In this document: piece by piece, positions 38,609-47,400 of the stretch
Position numbering within the stretch: position 1 is the first letter of the stretch
Layout: each line of letters begins with the position of its first letter
Assembly (NCBI RefSeq): GCF_018135625.1
Contig: NZ_CP073078.1
Span: 930,001-994,000, forward strand
DNA length: 64,000 nucleotides
Direction of reading: 5' to 3'
Origin: Phenylobacterium montanum
GTDB taxonomy: Bacteria > Pseudomonadota > Alphaproteobacteria > Caulobacterales > Caulobacteraceae
The notes under the pieces: model-generated
Seen by the model: the letters and a program-made list of their open reading frames with translations, nothing else
The model's database searches: none
What the model was told of the DNA's origin: nothing
Program-made: the position numbers and the translations under genes

Positions 38609-39049
38609 CTACCAGCTCCCTGTGTTCGGCATCGACGCCCATGGCTCGGACGAAGGCAGGGAGCCATTTTTTTGCAGGAGTTCGACGGAGATTCCGTCGG
38701 GCGAACGGACAAAGGCCATGTGCCCGTCCCTCGGCGGGCGGTTGATCACCACCCCGCCGTCCATCAGCCGCTGGCAGGTCGCGTAGATGTCGTCGACCGC
38801 ATAGGCCAGGTGGCCGAAGTTGCGGCCGCCCTGATAGTCCTCGGTGTCCCAATTGTAGGTCAGCTCGACCATCGGCGCCTGGTCTTCCTTGGCCCGATCC
38901 AGGTCTTCTGGCGCGCAGAGGAACACCAGGGTGAAACGGCCGCCCGGATTGTCGTAGCGCCGCGCCTCCACCAGCCCCAGCTTGGCGCAGTAGAAGTCCA
39001 GCGAGGCTTCAAGGTCGCGCACGCGCACCATGGTGTGCAGGTATTTCAT
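38609..39049 (-). CDS. gloA: VOC-family protein, lactoylglutathione lyase (glyoxalase I) type
   Basis: A 146-residue vicinal-oxygen-chelate protein with the two beta-alpha-beta-beta-beta units expected for glyoxalase I. It opens [20 protein letters not shown] (first His), then [37 protein letters not shown] (second His) and [12 protein letters not shown] (final Glu). These match the metal ligands of proteobacterial GloA, which turns methylglyoxal-glutathione hemithioacetal into lactoylglutathione. The ATG at 39049 is preceded by AGGAGA; the frame is open further upstream, but only into unrelated sequence. Other VOC activities cannot be excluded. Confidence 0.85.
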   Translation of the reverse strand: MKYLHTMVRVRDLEASLDFYCAKLGLVEARRYDNPGGRFTLVFLCAPEDLDRAKEDQAPMVELTYNWDTEDYQGGRNFGHLAYAVDDIYATCQRLMDGGVVINRPPRDGHMAFVRSPDGISVELLQKNGSLPSSEPWASMPNTGSW

Positions 39050-39153
39050 AGGGTGTCTCCTGGCCTTCGGGGTCGGCCGATCATAGACCGGCCTTGCGAC
39101 GGGCGCGCAAGCCTGGCCGTCTGCAGCGTTCGGGCGCCCCATCGGCGAGGCGA

Positions 39154-39488
39154 CCCTTGGTCCCGTTCCGCTCCCCCGTCTTCGCCGGGGTGTTCTGCCT
39201 GTGGTCCAGCCTGATCGTCCTGGCCATGCTGCCCGCGAGATCCTTGCGCCTCGCTCCGCCCTGGCCTTGGGCGTCGCCTGTACGCCCCTGGCGACCAATG
39301 CCGGTCAATACTGGCCGACGCGCGGCGTTCTTCGCAAACCGGGTGTGATCATCTTCGAATACCTGGAGCCCATCCCGCCCGGGTTGGATCGAGCAGCGTT
39401 CATGCAAGCCTTGGAGCAGAAACCGGAGGTGGCTGGTCAGGCATTGATCGCCGAAAACGCGAGCAAAATTCAACAAGCCCAAACATAG
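39154..39488 (+). pseudogene. Remnant of a plsC-like 1-acylglycerol-3-phosphate acyltransferase gene
   Basis: The second reading frame, ending at 39488, encodes [20 protein letters not shown] followed by PGVIIFEYLEPIPPGLDRAAF. This is unmistakably the C-terminal third of a PlsC acyltransferase. Just upstream, in a different frame, [20 protein letters not shown] resembles the N-terminal membrane segment of the same family. The middle, with the catalytic HxxxxD and EGTR motifs, is missing. This is best explained by a gene that lost its centre through an internal deletion and went out of frame. No functional acyltransferase can be made from it. Confidence 0.75.
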
Positions 39489-39585
39489 CGCAACCTCGCC
39501 TTGCGACATCTTCGCACGGGGTCAAGCTGACATATTCAGCATAGCATCGTTATACCTTTGCCGACTGGGTTCGCCTGAGGCGCGA

Positions 39586-42042
39586 ATGAACGATCTGCGT
39601 GAGTTGTCTCGATTGCAGACGCTGAAGGCCTACGGCGTGCTGGACACCCAGCCCGACGAAGCTTTCGATCGCCTGACCAGCCTGGCCGCAAGCCTGTTCG
39701 AGGCCCCGATCGCCCTGGTCTCGCTGGTGGACGCCGAGCGGCAGTGGTTCAAGTCGCACCATGGGCTGGATGTCGAAGCCACGCCGCGCAGCTGGTCCTT
39801 CTGCGCCCATGCCCTCGCCTTGCCGCGCGGCGGAACCCTGGTGGTCGAGGACGCGACGCTCGATCAAAGGTTCTGCGACAACCCGTTGGTCTGCGGTGAC
39901 CCGCATATCCGCTTCTATGCCGGCGCGGTGCTGACCGCGCCGAACGGCGACAATCTCGGCGCCCTGTGCGTGATCGACAGCCAGCCCAGGCCTTCGCCGT
40001 CCGTCCAGGACCTCAACCGCCTGCAGCTGCTGGCGGGGATCGCCATCGACGAACTGGAATTCATGCGGGCCAAGCGACTGGCGGACGAGCAGGAGCGCCT
40101 GCTGAAGATGGCCGAGCGCATCTCCGGCGTCGGCTCCTGGCGCCGTGAGCAGGCCACGGGCCTGGCCTATTGGTCCGACGAGGTCTTCCGCATTCACGGC
40201 CTCGGCCGCGATGAGTTCGACCCGCACTGGGACAGGATCATCGACCTCTATCACGAGGACGACCGAGCGTTGCTGGAAGCCATGGTCGAGGAGGCTCGAC
40301 GCACCGGGCGCGGATACGAGCACGAGCTGCGCATCCGCCGGCCGGACGGCGAGATCCGCGACGTGATGTTCAAGGCCGAGTGCCAGACCGACAACGAGGG
40401 CCGGGTCACCGATTTCTTCGGCGTGCTGCAGGACGTGACCGAGCGCAAGCAGATCCTTCGTGAACTGGCGCGGGCGCGCGACGAAGCCGAAGAGCAAGCC
40501 CAGCGCGCCCTCAGGGCCGAAAAGGTTGCCGGACTGGGGCACTGGCGCTTCGATGCCCAGACCCAGGAACTCTATTGGTCGCCTGAGATGTATCGCATCT
40601 ACGGCCTCGATCCGACCGAGCCCCTGGAGCGGGATCGCCTGGTCGCGATGACCCACCCGGAGGATGTCGAGAGCACCGGAACAATGGTCCAGCGGGCTCT
40701 CGACGGCGATGTCAGCGACGAGCAGACCGTCACAAGGATTTTTCGGGGTGACGGCGAACTGCGTTTCGTCGCCGGCCGCTGGCAGGTCGAACGTGGGCCC
40801 GACGGCGAGATTCTGGCCGCCGTCGGCACCGCCCTCGACGTGACCGAGCAGAAGCGGGCCGAGGCCGAACTGCTCGAGGCCCGCGCCGAAGCCGAGGCCG
40901 CCGCGGCGGTGAAGAGCGTGTTCCTGGCCAATATGAGCCACGAACTGCGCACGCCCTTGACCAGCATCGTCGGCTTTACTCGCCTGGCCCTTGAGCAGGA
41001 CGGCCTGACTGGCCTCGCCCGCGACTATGTGGAACGCGTCGCCGACGCAAGCCGGGCGCTGCTCAGCAGCGTCAATGACATCCTGGATTTCTCCAAGCTC
41101 GAGGCCGGCCAGGTCAATCTGCACCCGCAACCCACCTCGCTCTCGCATCTGGTCAAGACCACCCTCGACCTGTTCATCCCCCAGGCGGCGGCCAAGGACC
41201 TGAAACTGGACTTCGTCGCCGGCCCCGGGGTCGAGCATCTGGTGCTGTTGGTCGACCCGGACCGCGTGCGTCAGATCCTGCTCAATCTGGTCGGCAACGC
41301 GGTGAAGTTCACCGAGCACGGCGGTGTCACCCTGAGCGCGGCCTATGACGAAGCTCGCGGCGAGCTCAGCGTCGATGTCGTCGACACCGGCGTCGGCGTT
41401 CCGGCCGAAAAGCAGACCGACCTGTTCCAGCGCTTCTCGCAGGTCGACGGTTCGTTGACCCGCAGCCACACCGGCACCGGCCTGGGCCTGGCCATCTGCA
41501 AGGGCCTGGTCGAGGCCATGGGCGGCGCCATCGGGGTCGAGAGCGCCGCCGGCCGGGGCAGCCGATTCTGGTTCCGTATCGCCGCGCCCCTCGATACCAG
41601 TCGCCTCAAGCTTGCCGGGGGCGACGGCGCAGTCGATGCGGGCGGCGCGCTGAGCGGGCTGAAGTTGCTGGTGGCCGACGATCACGCCGCCAATCGAGAG
41701 TTGGCCCGGCTGGTGCTGCTAGGCCTCGGCGCTGAGGTGGCCGAGGCTCAAGATGGCGAGGAGGCCGTCGAGCGGGCGACCGGAGCGCCGTTCGACGTGA
41801 TCCTGATGGACCTCCGGATGCCGAGACTGGACGGGCTGGCGGCCATGCAGCGTATCCGACGGTCAGACGGCCCGAACCGGACGGCGCCGATCCTGGCCTT
41901 CACCGCCGATGTCGACGCCAATGTGGCCGCACGGTTGAAAGAAGCGGGCTTCGACGCACTTGTGGCCAAGCCCCTGAACCTGCATGCCCTGATCGAGACG
42001 GTGATCGGGGCCGTCCGAGCCGAACGCAGCCCGACTGGCTAG
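39586..42042 (+). CDS. Soluble hybrid histidine kinase (GAF-PAS-PAS-HisKA-HATPase-REC)
   Basis: An 818-residue kinase without membrane segments. Residues 1-165 are a GAF domain of the type with VLDTQPDEAFDRLTSLAA and WFKSHHGLD. Two PAS domains follow (about 180-295 and 310-425), each ending in the PAC signature before VTERK or VTEQK. HisKA has NMSHELRTPLTSIVGF with His452. The HATPase has NLVGNAVKFTEHGG, VVDTGVGVPAEK and TGTGLGLAICKGL. The receiver carries Asp742 in VILMDLRMPRLDG and ends with the Lys in LVAKPLNLH. It is a cytoplasmic sensor that may feed a phosphorelay. Its stop codon shares the sequence CTAG with the stop of the convergent GGDEF-EAL gene. Confidence 0.93.
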   Translation: MNDLRELSRLQTLKAYGVLDTQPDEAFDRLTSLAASLFEAPIALVSLVDAERQWFKSHHGLDVEATPRSWSFCAHALALPRGGTLVVEDATLDQRFCDNPLVCGDPHIRFYAGAVLTAPNGDNLGALCVIDSQPRPSPSVQDLNRLQLLAGIAIDELEFMRAKRLADEQERLLKMAERISGVGSWRREQATGLAYWSDEVFRIHGLGRDEFDPHWDRIIDLYHEDDRALLEAMVEEARRTGRGYEHELRIRRPDGEIRDVMFKAECQTDNEGRVTDFFGVLQDVTERKQILRELARARDEAEEQAQRALRAEKVAGLGHWRFDAQTQELYWSPEMYRIYGLDPTEPLERDRLVAMTHPEDVESTGTMVQRALDGDVSDEQTVTRIFRGDGELRFVAGRWQVERGPDGEILAAVGTALDVTEQKRAEAELLEARAEAEAAAAVKSVFLANMSHELRTPLTSIVGFTRLALEQDGLTGLARDYVERVADASRALLSSVNDILDFSKLEAGQVNLHPQPTSLSHLVKTTLDLFIPQAAAKDLKLDFVAGPGVEHLVLLVDPDRVRQILLNLVGNAVKFTEHGGVTLSAAYDEARGELSVDVVDTGVGVPAEKQTDLFQRFSQVDGSLTRSHTGTGLGLAICKGLVEAMGGAIGVESAAGRGSRFWFRIAAPLDTSRLKLAGGDGAVDAGGALSGLKLLVADDHAANRELARLVLLGLGAEVAEAQDGEEAVERATGAPFDVILMDLRMPRLDGLAAMQRIRRSDGPNRTAPILAFTADVDANVAARLKEAGFDALVAKPLNLHALIETVIGAVRAERSPTG

Positions 42043-44243
42043 GCCGACTGCTGGCTGAGCGCCACGCTGCGCGAGCGGTAGAGTTCGTCGATCTCGCCCG
42101 CCCCCACCGGCCGGCTGAACAGGAAGCCCTGGACTTCGGAGCAGCCGGCGCCGGTCAGGCGTTGCAGCTGGTCGGCGGTCTCCACCCCCTCGGCGATCAC
42201 CGACAGCTTGAGCGCACGGGCCAGCTTGACGATGGCCCCCACTACCGCCTCGGACTCGGTGTCCATGCCCAGATTGGCGATGAACGAGCGGTCGATCTTG
42301 ATGCGATTGATCGGGTAGCGCTTGAGGTAGCTCAGGCTGGAATAGCCGGTGCCGAAGTCGTCCAGGGCCAGGGTGAAACCCATCTGGCGCAGCTGGCGCA
42401 GCATGTCCTGGGTCTCGGGGTCGTCGCCCAGAAGGAAGCCTTCGGTTATCTCCAGCTCGAACTGCCGCGGGTCGACGTTCAATTCTTCGACCAGTTCGGC
42501 CACACGGACAGCAAAATCCTTCATACGCAGCTGGTTGGCCGAAATATTCACCCCCACCTTCAGCCTGCCCCAACGGCGGCTGTCCTCGAAGGCCCGGCGC
42601 AGGGTGAACATGCCGAGTTCGACGATCAGGCCGCACTCCTCGGCGATGGAGACGAAATAGGACGGCGGGATGTCTCCACGCTCGGGGTGGCGCCAACGGG
42701 CCAGGGCCTCGACGCCGCTGAGCACGCCGCGGCTGTTGACCTGGGGCTGATAGACCATCTGCACATCGCCGCGCGCCAGGGCGTCGCGCAGGTCGGTCTC
42801 CAGGAGGCGGCGGGTCCTCATCGCCGCGTCCATCTCGATCTCGTAGAAGCAATAGCCGCCCTTGGCCGTCTCCTTGGCCCGGTACAGGGCGAGGTCCGCC
42901 TGGCGCAAGGCCTCGGGCGGTTCGATCTCGGCGTCCGCCACCAGCGAAACCCCGATCGAGCAGCCGGCGAACACCCGGACCGACCCCAGCTTGATCGGCT
43001 GGGCCATGGTCTTGCCCAGGCGCTCGGCCAGGGCCGCGGCGCTTCGGGCGGTGGCGTTCAGCTGCACCAGGGCGAACTCGTCGCCGGACAGCCGCGCGAA
43101 CGTGTCGCTGGAGCGGCACTGGCCGGCCATGCGCTTGGCCACCTCCCTGATCAGCTGGTCGCCGACGTGGTGGCCGAAGGTGTCGTTGACCTCCTTGAAG
43201 CGGTCGAGGTCGATGCAGTGCACGGCGATCTGCTGGCCGCCCCGGCGCATCTGGTCCAGCGCCGCGCCCAGGCGATCGAAGAACATCACCCGGTTGGGCA
43301 GGCCGGTCAGGCTGTCGTGATAGGCCAGGTGCGCGGCGCGGGCCTCGCTGGCGATCATGCCCTGGGCCATGCGCAGGCTGCGGCGGTATAGATAGAGCGC
43401 CAGCAGCACCAGGCACGAGACCACCATCAGGATCGGCGTGACCACCCGCTGGGCCAGGGCCCGTCCAGGATCCTGCGGCGTCCAGCTCAAGGTCGCCAGC
43501 GCCCGCCCCTGATCGTCACGGATCGTGATGTGGGCGAGATCAGGCGAGGGCTTGCCGCTCGGCGGCCCAAGGCTGAAGCCGGTCAGCAGGAAGCGTTCGC
43601 CGAAGGCTCCCAGAAACGCCCGGTCGATCGGCATCCGCGTGACGACGATCGCGGCTCGCGGACCGAGCGGCTTGGCCAGACCCATATCCGGCTGGACCAG
43701 GGTCGCGGTCAGGATGCCGAGCCCCCCTCCCGCCGAAGTGATGGTCGCGGCCTGGATGGGACGAGAAAAGGACTTGCGGTCAAAGTTCGCCTTGGCCGAT
43801 TCCCGCGCCGCTTCCGCCGCTCTTACCCTTGCGACCAGGCTTTGGCCGGCCCCGGCGAAAGCCGTGTAGCGATCGGCCGGAACGGTCTGCAGGCCTTCCG
43901 AGGCGTAGCGAGGCCGGTCCCGGCCATCGAGCACGAACACGCGGTCGAAGCCGTCCACGTGATCCAGATAGGCGCTGAGATTGTCATAGGCCCAGCGCGG
44001 ATCGAGGCGATTGTCCAGCCGGCGCACCGCCTCGTCCCACTCGACCTGGGGCGCGACCATTTGGCCGACTTCCTGAGTGCGCTCGATCAGGCCATTCTGC
44101 ACAACGGCCTGTTCCCGGTCCCGGGCGCTCACGTCGAACTGGCGCACCAGGATAAAGGCCATGGCCACAAGAAGGCCCAAGGCGAAGATGGCCAGCACCA
44201 CCAGCGGCCAGAAGAAATCCGCCTTGAAGGCTTTCTGAGTCAT
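42039..44243 (-). CDS. CHASE4-GGDEF-EAL cyclic di-GMP turnover protein
   Basis: About 734 residues: a transmembrane helix (FFWPLVVLAIFALGLLVAMA), a periplasmic CHASE4 sensor (with PQVEWDEAVRRLDNRLDPRW), a second helix (VTPILMVVSCLVLLALYLY), then GGDEF and EAL domains. The cyclase motif reads LSGDEFAL, with Ser for the first Gly, and the inhibitory-site RSSD lies five residues before it. The phosphodiesterase domain keeps GVEALARWRHPERGD, NISANQL, ELEITEGFLL, LDDFGTGYSSLSYL, KIDRSFI and AEGVETADQ, so it should be active. The ATG at 44243 is used; a TTG at 44291 would add 16 residues. It probably sets local c-di-GMP and could act with the PilZ protein and flagellar genes in this window. Confidence 0.92.
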   Translation of the reverse strand: MTQKAFKADFFWPLVVLAIFALGLLVAMAFILVRQFDVSARDREQAVVQNGLIERTQEVGQMVAPQVEWDEAVRRLDNRLDPRWAYDNLSAYLDHVDGFDRVFVLDGRDRPRYASEGLQTVPADRYTAFAGAGQSLVARVRAAEAARESAKANFDRKSFSRPIQAATITSAGGGLGILTATLVQPDMGLAKPLGPRAAIVVTRMPIDRAFLGAFGERFLLTGFSLGPPSGKPSPDLAHITIRDDQGRALATLSWTPQDPGRALAQRVVTPILMVVSCLVLLALYLYRRSLRMAQGMIASEARAAHLAYHDSLTGLPNRVMFFDRLGAALDQMRRGGQQIAVHCIDLDRFKEVNDTFGHHVGDQLIREVAKRMAGQCRSSDTFARLSGDEFALVQLNATARSAAALAERLGKTMAQPIKLGSVRVFAGCSIGVSLVADAEIEPPEALRQADLALYRAKETAKGGYCFYEIEMDAAMRTRRLLETDLRDALARGDVQMVYQPQVNSRGVLSGVEALARWRHPERGDIPPSYFVSIAEECGLIVELGMFTLRRAFEDSRRWGRLKVGVNISANQLRMKDFAVRVAELVEELNVDPRQFELEITEGFLLGDDPETQDMLRQLRQMGFTLALDDFGTGYSSLSYLKRYPINRIKIDRSFIANLGMDTESEAVVGAIVKLARALKLSVIAEGVETADQLQRLTGAGCSEVQGFLFSRPVGAGEIDELYRSRSVALSQQSA

Positions 44244-44391
44244 GGCGGAAAGGGCGAAGTCCCGGCGGCTGTTGGCCAAGAGATGCGCCAAACTGGGCTA
44301 ACGCCCGGCAAAGCTTCGTGGATAAATTCGCGCTAACCTAAAAAATTGTGGCGTTTTGCCGCATGCAATCTGAAGCTGTGACCTCGATTCA

Positions 44392-44409
44392 CAGCCAACC
44401 TATTGGCTG
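44392..44409 (-). terminator. Hairpin downstream of the GH16 gene
   Basis: CAGCCAA and TTGGCTG form a perfect seven-base stem with a four-base loop, about 90 bases after the stop of the large glycanase gene. It is a plausible terminator, without a clear U-run on that strand. Confidence 0.35.
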
Positions 44410-44498
44410 GTTTGAGCATTTGATTTCTTCTGCAGAACACGCCGAAGAGAAACCTTTGCCCGGATATGTTCGCTTCCTGACCGTGGCCGCCTCACCCG

Positions 44499-47400
44499 TC
44501 ATACGATGTAGTGCCCGCTGACCGCCAGGCTACTGGCGTGAACGCCGAGCAGCTTGATCACGTCGCCGTTGGAGAAGCCGACCGTGGAATAGGTCCCATA
44601 GTCGGTGAAGGTCGGCGTCAGGCCCGCGCTCTGGAAGGCGGAGATGTCGATCCTGTCGACCGACGTGAAGTCGGTGACCGTCTCCAGCTTGTCGGCCACG
44701 CCAACCACGAAGGTGTCCGCTCCCCCGCCGCCGGTCAGGATATCGGCCCCGGTTCCGGCGGTGATGACGTTGTTCATCGTGTTGCCGACCAGGGTCACGG
44801 CGCCGGCGGTCTTGGCGACAAGGTTCTGGACATTGGCCGACAGGGTGTAGCTGCACCAGGCGTTGACAGTCTCGTTCGGCGTGCCGGCCGCGACCTGGAC
44901 CACGTCATTCGAGTGCGAGACGCTGAAGACGTCGTTGCCGCCGGCGCCGCCGACCAGGGTGTCGCCGCCGTTGACGCTGGTCAGGTAGTTGCCGCCAGCG
45001 GCGTTGCCGATCGCCGTGGTCCCCGGCGTGGTCAGGCGCAGGCTGTGGACGCCGGTCGGCAGGGTGTAGCTGACCGAGGAGATGATCAGGTCGCCGGTCT
45101 GGCTGGAATTGTTGATCACCACATCGCCGGTGTTGTTGACGTAGAAGGTGTCGACCCCGGTCCCGGCCACCAGGGTGTTGGGTCCGCCGAGGCTCGTCAG
45201 GGTGTCGTTCAGGGCGTTGCCGGCGCCGGTCAGGCCCGACCCGTTCAAGGTCAGGTTCTGGATATTGGCCGGCAGGGTGTAGCTGCAGGTGGCGATGACG
45301 CTCTCGTTCGGCGTGCCCGCCGCGACGGTGATCTGATCGGCGCTGTTGTAGACATAGTAGGTGTCGCCACCCGTCCCGCCGGTGATGTTCTGGGCCGCCA
45401 CATTCAGGGTGACCGTGGTCGGCGCGCTGGAGCTCAAACTGTCGCTGGCGATGTAGGTGAAGCTGTCGGCCCCTACATAGCCGAGCGTCGGGGTGTAGCT
45501 GAACGAGCCATCGCCGTTGAGGGTCAGGGTCCCGTGGCTCGGGCCGCCATTGGTGGCCAGGGCCGCCGTCAGGGTCAGGCCATTGTTGTCGATGTCGTTC
45601 GCCAGCACTCCTTGGGCCGCGCTCACCGCAGTCGCGACATCGCCGGCGGCGCCATAGGCGTCGACCTGGGTGGTCGGCGGCGGATCCAGCACGTTGATCG
45701 TCACTGTGGTCGGCGTCCCCGCCGACAGGATGTCGCTGGCGACGTAGGTGAAGCTGTCGGGCCCCGCATAGCCCAGGGTCGGCGTATAGCTGAACGAGCC
45801 GTCGGCGTTCAGCGTCAAGGTGCCGTGCTGCGGGCCGCCATTCGTGGCCAGGGCCGCGGTCAGAAGGGTCAGGCCGTTGTTGTCGGCGGCGCTCGCCAGC
45901 ACGCCTTGGGCCGCGCCGACGCTCAGGGTCTGGCCGGCATGGCCGTCATAGCTGGCGGCCTGGGTCGTCGGCGCCTGGGCGGCGACATTCAGGGTGACGG
46001 TGGTGGGCGCGCCTGACGCCAGGCTGTCGCTGGCGATATAGGTGAAACTGTCGGTTCCGGCGAAGCCTGCGTTTGGGGTGTAGGTGAACGAGCCGTCTGG
46101 GTTCAGGCTCAGCGCCCCGTGTTGGGGGCCGCCATTCTGCGCCAGTGCGGCGGTCAGGCTCAGGCCATTGCTGTCGGCGTCTCCGGCCAGAACGCCCTGC
46201 ACCGCGCCCACCGCCAGCGCGTGGCCGGCGCTGGCGCCATAGCTCGCAGCCTGGGTCGTCGGCGCCTGGGCGGTGACGTTGAGCGTCACGGTCGTCGCGG
46301 CCGAACTCCCGAGGCTGTCGCTGGCGACGTAGGTGAAGCTGTCAGTACCGGCGAAGCCCGCGGTCGGCGTATAGGCGAACGAGCCGTCGGCGTTCAGGCT
46401 CAAGGTCCCGTGCTGCGGACCGCCGTTCTGCGCCAGGCTGGCCGTCAGGGCCAGACCGTTGTTGTCCACATCATTGGCCAGAACGCCCTGCCCTGCCGTC
46501 TGGATCAGCGTGGCGCCGGCATGGCCGGCATAGGCGTCCGCCTTGGCCGTCGGGGCGGTCTGGCCGACGTTCAGGGTCACCTTGGTGGGCGAACTGCCGC
46601 CGGCGCTGTCGCTGGCGACATAGGTGAAGCTGTCGGCCCCGGCATAGCCGGCGGCGGGGGCATAGGTGAAGGAGCCGTCGACGTTCAACGTCAAGGTTCC
46701 GTGCTGTGGGCCGCCACCGGCGATGAGGCTGGCGGTCAGGGCCTTTCCGTTCGGGTCCGTATCGTTGGCCAGCACGCCCTGGGCCGCAGCGATCGACAAG
46801 GTCGAGCCGGCATGGGCGGAATAGGCGTCGGCCGCAGCCACCGGCGGCTGAGGCGTATGGATGGCGCTGGGCGCCGCACCCGAAGAAAGGTTCAGGCTGG
46901 ACAGGCTATAGGCCCGCACATAGTCGACCTGCATCTGAGCCGAGGCGAAGCTGCTGGGGGCGTTGCCAGGCCAGTTGCCGCCGATCGCCAGGTTCACCAG
47001 CATGTACATCGGCTTGTTCATGCCGGATGGCGTCGCAGTCGTCGCGACCTCCACCCCGTCGACATACCAGGCCAGCGTCGTCGGCGTCCAAAGCACGCCG
47101 TAGGTGTGGAAGCCGGTGCTGTTGCCGGGCACGTAGGACGAAAAGCCCGTGGCGGTCACCGTCCCGCTCGAATTCACATAGTGCGAGGTCTCGTAGACGT
47201 TCTTGCCGCCGATCTGCTCCATCACGTCCAACTCGGGGGGCCAGCTGCCGTCGGCCGGCAGCAGCCAGAAGGCCGGCCAGACACCCTGCCCCGACGGCAG
47301 TTCGGCCTTTATCTCGAAATAGCCGTAGATCTGGGTGAACGACTTCTGGGTCGTCAGAAGGCCCGATATGTACTTGAAATTGTTGAGCGCCGCGAGGTCT

